This document shows, piece after piece, positions 63,401 through 64,000 of a DNA stretch of 64,000 bases. The stretch comes from Limnohabitans sp. T6-20 (GTDB taxonomy: Bacteria; Pseudomonadota; Gammaproteobacteria; Burkholderiales; Burkholderiaceae_C). The number at the start of each line of letters is the position of its first letter. Position 1 is the first letter of the stretch. The DNA lies in contig NZ_NERW01000002.1 in NCBI RefSeq assembly GCF_003063505.1, forward strand, positions 434,001 through 498,000. Reading direction: 5' to 3'. The translations under genes and the position numbers were made by a program. The notes beneath the pieces were generated by a model. The model did not search any database, was not told the DNA's origin, and saw nothing but the letters and a program-made list of their open reading frames with translations.

Positions 63401-64000
63401 GCGTTGGCCACCGCGGTGCCGAGCACCGTGTTGCCCGAACGCAGGCTCACGGTGGCACCGGCTTCGGCCGTGCCACTGAATGTGGGCTGGTTGTTTTTGC
63501 TCAGGTTGTCGCTGCTGCTGTCGCCGGTGTCAGGGCTGAAGCCGCTGATGCGCGGTGCAAACGGCGCGGTCTTGTCAACGGTCACGCTCAGGCTGGTGCC
63601 TGTGGCGCTGGTGTTGCCCGCCACATCGATCAGGCGCGCACTCAGGCTGGTGCTGCCTGCAGACAACGCTGTCGTGGGGGTGAGGGTCACGCTGGCGGCC
63701 GTGATCATGCTGTCGGTCAGCACCACGCTGGTCACCTGGTTGCTGCCTGCGAACAGGCGCAGTTCGTCCCCGGCCACGGCGTTGGTGCCGGTCAGGGCCA
63801 CGCTGAAGCTGGCACTCGCGTTGCGGGTGGTGTTGTCGCTGTTGCTGCTGCCGGTGTCGTCGGCCGCGATCAGGTCAGGTGTGACCGCGGTTGGAGCGAC
63901 GTTGTCCACCACCAAGCTGAGGGCTGGTGAGTTGGGGCTGAAGGTGCTGCCACCGCGCACAGCGCGGGCCACCAGGGTGTAGTTGCCTGCGGCCAGGTCT
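42418..64000 (-). CDS. Giant surface protein with Ig-like domains and 26 tripartite helical repeats (5' partial)
   Basis: The reading frame is open to the right edge, so the N-terminus is missing; more than 7,190 residues lie in the window. Order from the N-terminal side: bacterial Ig-like domains (62,017-64,000; GTAEAGATVSLRSG, LSAIATDVAGNTS), 8 helical super-repeats (57,607-62,016), about five Ig-like domains (55,996-57,606), then 18 helical super-repeats (44,846-55,995). The C-terminal part (42,418-44,845) has EF-hand-like acidic loops (LDGDGIVFTDEKAF, LNTDGIDDADQRD), a choice-of-anchor-U-like segment (SLFIRDGGRGDDDGMADGV), another Ig-like domain, a Trp-rich linker, a cadherin-like/He_PIG domain (ALPTWVRFNGKTGQL) and the tail SFSEKLRASK. 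No RTX nonapeptides were seen. It is probably an adhesin or biofilm protein; the export route is unclear. Confidence 0.88.
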   Translation of the reverse strand, partial: DLAAGNYTLVARAVRGGSTFSPNSPALSLVVDNVAPTAVTPDLIAADDTGSSNSDNTTRNASASFSVALTGTNAVAGDELRLFAGSNQVTSVVLTDSMITAASVTLTPTTALSAGSTSLSARLIDVAGNTSATGTSLSVTVDKTAPFAPRISGFSPDTGDSSSDNLSKNNQPTFSGTAEAGATVSLRSGNTVLGTAVANAAGLWQLTLSQALPDGTHTLSAIATDVAGNTSTASPLLSLEIDTQGPSLGIAAVALDDVVNATEKAAGITLDGLAEANLTLRVQLLSSVGGTVVGTLQTVADAAGRWRIPMDTGTLALLGTDGAKQVRVTATDAAGNETLATRDFSLSTVVPDAPVLSALTLATDTGRSTSDGITRSVKPTLTGSATGAAFVEIYRAGQLQGTATVSSGTFSFDVPQSLQTGTHSFVAVAISAVGDRSALGEPFYVVIDPIAPETTSLQGPTLTNNPRPSFNGIAEADADVRIYNGSTVLGTVRADANGLFSWRPTSALADGSYALRAEVEDLAGNLSSLSETLNVRIDTLAPAAPVLVGFAESASSATGLTINALAQQILQGTAEANSQLQIYQDGQLVGVVNVSASGTWSLDLRYQRDLNGDLLLDATTSAPIENPLPVGRYQFTAVATDLAGNVSAQATDITLTVSAGSLSILTAYNGVGSAPAESVYAEAGIADVNSTNISALNNFLGALPTTGKDSGEEIQAMVNAFNELLDVAAGVTPTPTVTVEDLQSLGVTGVNANNLAIILALIAETSDDGSQISSPAALQALVTQSLLGASLNIIRDYGESANNPAPTLTEYTNIGITTLSATQVSGFNTFVAPLSVAATDSVVEVRELTNLYLSVLATAAGQTGSPAITETSIAKLGITGVTADNLAAILAAIAATANDGSAVDTQAELQAIVAAAVSAYAAAITEISAFNGTQTGAAVPDAQTYVQAGVTGVTSSNLAAINSVLAAVDTSATNTAAEIQAIVDTYNQLLGGADGVDNSQPTLSAAQYQLLGLSTVDTAAEANLLNEVIDVMGSGSVDTQAELANLARIVQGIMDTANGVSPSPALTATDLALLGLTGVNENNLNAILAAITATANNGSEVDSLSELQAIVTAANQSYTQAVTALSNYSGSAPVPTTDTWNVAGVEGITSGNLSVANAYLAALGTSASNSTSELQALADAVTALLAGADANNNDNLSLTASQYQTLGATGIDSAAEVSLLNDVVDTQSATGVDTPGELADLAQTVSGVLDTAAGRTPNPALSVSSLSALGIPNLTPDNLAAVLAAIAASADDGSSVNTLAELQTLIANAISAYNSAVSTIGGYTGSNATPSTSTYTAAGISGVDSSNLAAINSAIAALPTSATDAGLEIQTVVDAYTRVLSAADGNATTTPDLNTADLTALQLISVASPTPTAADNAESALLISVIGALPSTAVDTYGELQTLANTVTALIDSSTSGTPAALSVQDLSALGLTGVNSTNLSAILNAIASASLGNIDSLADLQAIVNNALAAQAAALSTLVGYANSNTGTAPAESVYTSAGVTGLQGNASLLAAVNTALASTAITGTLVDTTAEVQTIVDAYAAILAEANGSTADATGTDPSAATYQTVGVTLGAIATNANGLSLLNDLVGQRSASDVDSVSDLNTLADAVNRLLVVAAGGTPTPAFTAAELNALLGTSTVTPENLSSVLAAIAASTDNGSGINSLASLQNVVASGVSAYGAALNVIGDYALNNGGTVPDLTTYTTAGVMGLILSNGTPNTVLLAAVNSALASTPVDNTDVSTTAAVQAVVDAYALVLAEANGALVDATANDPAQSVYQTLGVTLGSISNTLDFGANGLALYNDVIGTMSTGQVDTIAELDAIASVVSRLLQTAAGQSPSPALTAAELALIGVTGVTTDNLAAVLAGIAATANNGSGIASLSALQTAVTASVTDFNTAMGVISAYTGSNTAPTDSTYLAAGITGVNASNVAGLNSFIAPLSTAATDTAAEVQAIVNTYQQLLTGADGNGTNNNVPLSAAQYQLLGLSNIDTAAEASLLSDVVDAKAATAVDESSELQALADIVSRLMTTALGGQASPALSAADFAALGITGVSSANLAGVLLAIGELLDTGSIDSLSELQNRVDVGISYATQMPVITIGTIAGDDVVNAAEKSGAITVSGQATFLNGNSVTITLKDGSSTLTSVTANVANGLWSASLPANVMATLTDKTYTVEVSGTNSYNNSGSQTHTLKVDSTAPTLTVTQIAGDAVSSGSRTGLFNAAERGALSNLSSVATDIVIAGTSTAEDGQTVSVSLNGKSYTTTVSAGNWSVTLPDADSIALNHGNTYTVTASVSDAAGNSSTDTASSLKVDIAPPDVPTVVSQLTNDNTPTVNGNALKVNPAYNNDPADPAYDPNEYIKLEAGDQILVALGGTNYTLTIGSAVANPLTYSTSTGVWTLNVPTALADGTYNVQVSATAAQDTKTDLSSAELVIDTVAPGTPALVSAVVTSVGGNPAVTALSGSALTRDAQPVFTGTAEALSTLTIRDNGNAIATVQVNAQGQWQWQAVTPLAEGGHSLTFRASDAAGNISGDTSALAFTVDSVAPAAPSTPVVTPLRNTPTLNGTAEANAKVEIYSGNTLLKTVMADGSGAWSATLAPLPDAIYSFKALAIDAAGNVGPLSADTSAITINTQSTALGVIRDHTTSSTGAAIPSLLSYSDAGVTGVNAGNLASVNSAFAAIAAADSDTLAEVQGVVDSYLAILAAADNSNDDDLVLSASQYQAMALPAINTAAKAGLMNDVLEQASTTEVDTHAELAALARVVDAIQFTAAGGTASPALSASDFTLIGLTGVTADNLNAVLATLATQADNGSGSDTLAKLQTVIATADTAWTNAVTQLSVYDGNQSAPTTDTWNLAGVEGVTAANVATANAYLAPVVTGNSDSTSELQAVADAVNALLLAADGSDNNNAALTQAQFQLLGATSIDTAPEIGLLNSVIDLKTAADVDAPSELATLAGIVSEVMAVASSGASAATLTSAELSALGITGVSEAQLAVVLQAIADANPADIASLDALQTLVTAAVNAQANALNALIGYADSNTGAAPAESVYTTAGVTGLQGNPTLLAAINTALASTAITSTLVDTTAEVQAIVDAYAAILAEANGSTADATGTDPSAATYQTVGVTLGAMATNANGLSLLNDLVGERSASAVDSVDELNTLADAVNRLLVVAAGGTPTPALTAAELNNLLGISTVTPENLASVLQAIAASTDNGSGINSLASLQTVVASGITSYGAALTTISTYADTNTGTAPDLATYTTAGVTGLSLSNGTPNTVLLAAVNSALASSAVTGTLVNTTAEVQAVVDAYALVLAEANGALADTTGSDPTAATYQTLGVNLGGIATNPDALALLNDVIGDKAVADVDSIADLDALAAAINRLTSAPQTLTLQDLALLGMSQATDETLANIRAAIADGSASYAPINSVADLSVAVTAGLNAYTTALAVIRDYAQSNTATLPVLSTFTQANVSGVDSANLAFVQQALASAALVGVDVDTTAEIQTLVSAVNALRSSLDGDGSNNNMALSSAQLSALGLNAMDTAAEASLLNDVLDGRSSAEVSSYADLTALANSVSDLMLTALGSAPAAPLTVTRLTALGLNNVNDLYLAAILERIEATANDGTGVDTMVKLQAIVDAAAATYNNALGVISAYTGSNTAPQLQDYLDAEVNGVTSAELAHLNTFVAQLPTASTNTTALVQGVTDAFNALLAAADSNNATASSLSQAQFVTLGLTAISAEEASLLNTVISGLAPTAVDTYTELAALAAQVSRVIGTASSDNLNNAPSLADLSTLGVSGVTAANLAVVQQAIASATTGQVDSLSELQSVVTAATNAYTAALGTISSYAQNNGGTAPSTTTFAQAGVTGVDSTNLAAIQSALASTAITGTLADTTTEVQTLVDAYNRILAEANGSAADSTANDPTVADYQAIGVSLGAIASNASGLALLNDSLGAQTSANVDSVGDINTLAATVNSLLTTAAGGTGSPVLTAADLAQLGLSGLSDSAMAVFLQLVAATADDGSGLASLSQLQSLADTAMARADALGTLASYAQANAAINGLAVPSAATYSTAGVTLPTVAGLSPAQVVEALNSALLTTIVNGAAADSTAEVQALADAYGRILNDTSPVLADYQALGVSLGGIALSSEAFGLFNTAVLAATPTAVDSIAELNALASVVNRLMLTAQGATPTPALTAQDLTLLGLQNVDSSNLARILATVDSSADNGSAIASLSALQGLVNDVNGALGVITAYAQNNGGTVPTESTFAMAGISGVTASNLVSMQSALLSASVQGTQTDSIGEVQAIVSAYGSILGEANGAAADSTPTTNPTAADYSLIGATVAASLNNGSSAQLLLNSAIAQLGRADVDTVPKIDALASVVQRLMLTAASTPNAATGTLAGALTAADLALLGLVGVDTLNLPLVLGAIASSPNDGSAIDSFDELQALVLFAVRSQAATDAAFGVLQAYADAPQTAVTPTLNDYVVAGAQGVTSANLPALNSALAASSITAAQVDTLPELQTLVDAYNRILAEANGAANDLTVADPTAAQYLAIGANISLAAQSTAQGANALALLNDSLGAQVITAVDSVTEIDALASTVTGILTTAAGSAANPALTAAALTSLGVSGVTDGNLAAVLGAIAASADNGAQANSLTALQSLIDSAVSRFNALSAIEAFADSNAALSSAPALSDFSAAGVSGVDNSNRLAIASALASTAITNAEVNTTAELQTLVDAYRLILAEANGSATDATPTQNPTAATYSAIGATAAASLTNGSAAQALLNDTIANLSAGSVDRVSKIEALATSAAAIGSLATQSSVPNPAPSLSAADFAALGIAGVTADNLASVLAGIASTADTGSAIDTQAELQSVVNAAIEAYNDLTALNALRDAAINRITAYAGDATTAAGSTLPTLSDYQVAGVTGVSSANLSALNSALATAGVVGTAVDSTAEIQSLVDAYNRILTEANGATADANASANPTAADYSAIGASTAASLADGSAAQSLLNTVIGAQTTSGVDSVAKIEALAVRVDAILDTAAGTTPAQALTVADFSALGISGVTPYNLSYVLAQIAASADDGSAVDTLAKLQSLVTQAATDAVAAALLTVQTYAGDATQAFAGTAPVLNDYLLLGITGVDAGNLASIQSALESTAVVASGLASASDVQSLVNAFNSILAEANGSATDATPGSNPTTATYAAIGATTAAALSTAGLALLNDAIGNLAVDDVDTTVKINDLAIIVADLMTTATGGTASPALTSDDFAAIGITGVTANTFNDVLTAIAAAGAAGSDSITELQALVSLVLANSVTDADKTAINKIAAYAGDISTPAGSAMPTLSDYQIAGATGVSNANLSALNSALASVSVIGSSFVTDEDRTPAEATAAIQTLVDAYNRILTEANGATADANASANPTAADYSAIGASTAAGFANGSAAQSLLNTVIGAQTTSGVDSVTKIEALAVRAQAIVATAAGNAPTPALTGADFAALGISGVTPYNLSFVLAQIAASADNGSAVDTLAELQAFVTQAAANAVAAALLTVQTYAGDATHAFTGNAPVLNDFLLLGVTGVDAGNLASIQSALASTAVQASSLATASDVQTLVNAFNSILAEANGSATDATPGSNPTTATYAAIGATTAAGLGASGLALLNDAIGNLNASDVNTVDKIEALAATVAQLQALAALTTAPTPLPSIDLASLAALGITGLNADNLPVFLALVAASANDATGIDTLAELQALVTQAQQDHAQILLAQQRQQAAIALIQAYAGDSTTPAGSTAPTLADFATAGVTGVDASNQAAIQSALATSAVTGAQLGNTASVQALVDAYRLILAEANGSNADATPNVNPTASTYAAIGASTAAAMADNGSAQSLLNNVIGQFNATQVDSVAEIEALALAVNAVMNTAANASPQATAAHFATLGIAGVHADNLAAVLTALQATADDGSGARTQAQLQALVDSVNARLLGVIAQYAQANSGTAPTAADYARAGISGVDSVNIFAVNSALASAAVTGTSVDTVAKAQTVVDSFRTILAEANGLTADATPAQDPTAQDYLNIGATRAGALDALGLALLNDVIGDLPFYAVDSVSEIEALANTVGKIMALANDQTSAASLTLQDMQALGITGVTSGQLQVFTAMLQTPGVTAANADSLAELRTLLQTSAEQNALSVITQYAENNTGTLPTSADFSFAGITGVNSQNLAAVQSALASASVTGALADSRAEVQAIVNAYKLILGEANGALADLTPGQDPTAATFSAIGANAAASLSPEGLQLLNSSIGNLSTDKVDTVAKIEALASAAQRVMAAAAVNTQALSLADLQTLGLNTSGMGASELEALKVSIAATADNGSAVAQASDLQALIYAVMNRLPSVSGLQLSSDTGMLANDFITSQALQTLNASLSAPLGSNDRLYGRLDGVVSAAGSTGWVDLTGMVQGTTLYWANAQLETGAGKTVQLQIVRNGNVSGDRLEQAYELITTAPAAPTEPPVLIGPNPSPSGMISLTVAPPPGAARVALMVDGRVIPSLYHAATNTIMALASLPEGNWDVQYRYEDRAGNVSMSSPSAAIRIVSPQNQLDLQELDGDGIVFTDEKAFLDLNTDGIDDADQRDVATLQMTGGQNVAIDATVQSPTFSKLLDDPGFNQGGYLKVEIQIDGIQNRAATTAELLSASLGGTQTVANVTDVLEFRLYPQIIRTGLVDESQVDLLAAQVINQYVGQIHRIDMRLPEGQYNTYFKVSAAAQTVWAFTWDAVSGTGAVFSDSNGNGLTDTVSLFIRDGGRGDDDGMADGVILDPGFVAMSAALPEINLDRASFTADKVINAQELATALISGTTSVVGAGQTVALTLTDNAQHSITVTTTTDAQGNWSYQGLDWSQLADGTVQVSLEVTNIYGATATSSDSFNLDRSQPAVAPSTPNPTDSGSPPANALADKGQSLFSKEGTPSGIDFSAFGFDARSLDQPDSLWTSLKGELPKPVPSRLSPSTEWLHNQSGKRSWNDGPSTTQNWMNAGQDWGQAPQSTDWYSADAPVTRADGFQVVVTRVGDGRIAVLRGQADQLVPGGETTLILIAPDAFAHISPDAEVRLALTLDDGKALPTWVRFNGKTGQLLVQAPADAPEQLVLRLTAMDQDGEAVSTVFRLSISKNQTPPSGRMSFSEKLRASKSVTLAAPLQQLGAILRHG
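46700..49260 (-). repeat. Tandem duplication inside the giant gene (period about 1.29 kb)
   Basis: Two adjacent blocks of about 430 codons are near-identical. For example, the segment encoding LTVQTYAGDAT through LNSILAEANGSATDATPGSNP-type sequence occurs twice, and the matching point at 47,231 recurs at 48,524 (offset 1,293 bp, 431 codons). The copy with lower coordinates carries a short extra stretch (FVTDEDRTPAEAT) in one linker. Confidence 0.75.
53830..54810 (-). repeat. Segmental duplication in the giant gene, copy 1
   Basis: About 1 kb encoding YADSNTGAAPAESVYTTAGV through LALLNDVIG is near-identical to 58,460-59,450. The matching point GCAGACGGAT at 54,551 recurs at 59,195 (offset 4,644 bp, 1,548 codons). 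The two copies lie in different repeat blocks on either side of the central Ig-like region. Confidence 0.75.
57607..62016 (-). repeat. First block of helical super-repeats (8 copies)
   Basis: I counted eight part-C units (such as LGITGVTADNLAAILAAIAA). The super-repeat is slightly shorter here (about 184 residues) because part A mostly lacks the ILAEANG...DATP insertion common in the second block. The first super-repeat, next to the Ig-like domains, lacks part B. Confidence 0.8.
58460..59450 (-). repeat. Segmental duplication in the giant gene, copy 2
   Basis: Partner of 53,830-54,810. It encodes YANSNTGTAPAESVYTSAGV through LALYNDVIG with scattered substitutions. Its distance from copy 1 (about 4.6 kb) includes the central Ig-like region. 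Confidence 0.75.

Overview
The window comes from a GC-rich betaproteobacterium, most likely Burkholderiales/Comamonadaceae (Limnohabitans/Rhodoferax-like). That is inferred from the soluble-type RnfB, the cysteine-type intracellular PHB depolymerase, the iscRSUA-hscBA-fdx order, and the gene-tRNA-Pro(GGG) arrangement. There are no rRNA genes, insertion sequences, integrases or CRISPR arrays. Two tRNA genes are present.

Positions 1-26,000 are a core-metabolism region. It holds an NfeD/SPFH membrane pair, dusA, and a small MerR-controlled island (MerR regulator divergent from an SDR oxidoreductase and a membrane protein). Next come a GntR/FCD regulator divergent from a propionyl-CoA/methylmalonyl-CoA operon (scpA-meaB-pccB-pccA-VOC epimerase-like gene), rnfB, phaZ, an aspartate/aromatic aminotransferase and uvrB. 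The iscR-iscS-iscU-iscA-hscB-hscA-fdx-dnaQ gene row, tRNA-Val(CAC), a MerR-family regulator and tRNA-Pro(GGG) complete it. The propionate genes carry propionyl-CoA through methylmalonyl-CoA to succinyl-CoA; the neighbouring PHB depolymerase is another acyl-carbon gene.

Positions 26,000-64,000 are a surface/adhesion island built from two convergent systems. The rightward one is a two-partner secretion system: a small unknown gene, a TpsB outer-membrane transporter, and a 3,526-residue TpsA exoprotein. TpsA has 19 MBG/YDG-type repeats and an unusual OmpA-like, four-cysteine C-terminus. A perfect CRP-type palindrome lies in an AT-rich block upstream. The leftward system is a tightly coupled operon: a giant protein (more than 7,190 residues in the window, 5' end outside it), then a GAF-like/HlyD adaptor, then an M50 site-2 protease fused to a HlyD-like periplasmic domain. 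The giant protein alternates bacterial Ig-like domains with 26 copies of a three-part, apparently helical repeat that I cannot assign to a family.

The giant/HlyD/M50-HlyD operon is the best candidate for an undescribed system: a surface protein with two inner-membrane adaptors, one of them an intramembrane protease, and no ABC ATPase or TolC in view. Other points worth attention are a matched pair of 22-bp MerR operators with 20-bp promoter spacers, the histone-H1-like tail on PhaZ, and the anchoring-type C-terminus of TpsA.
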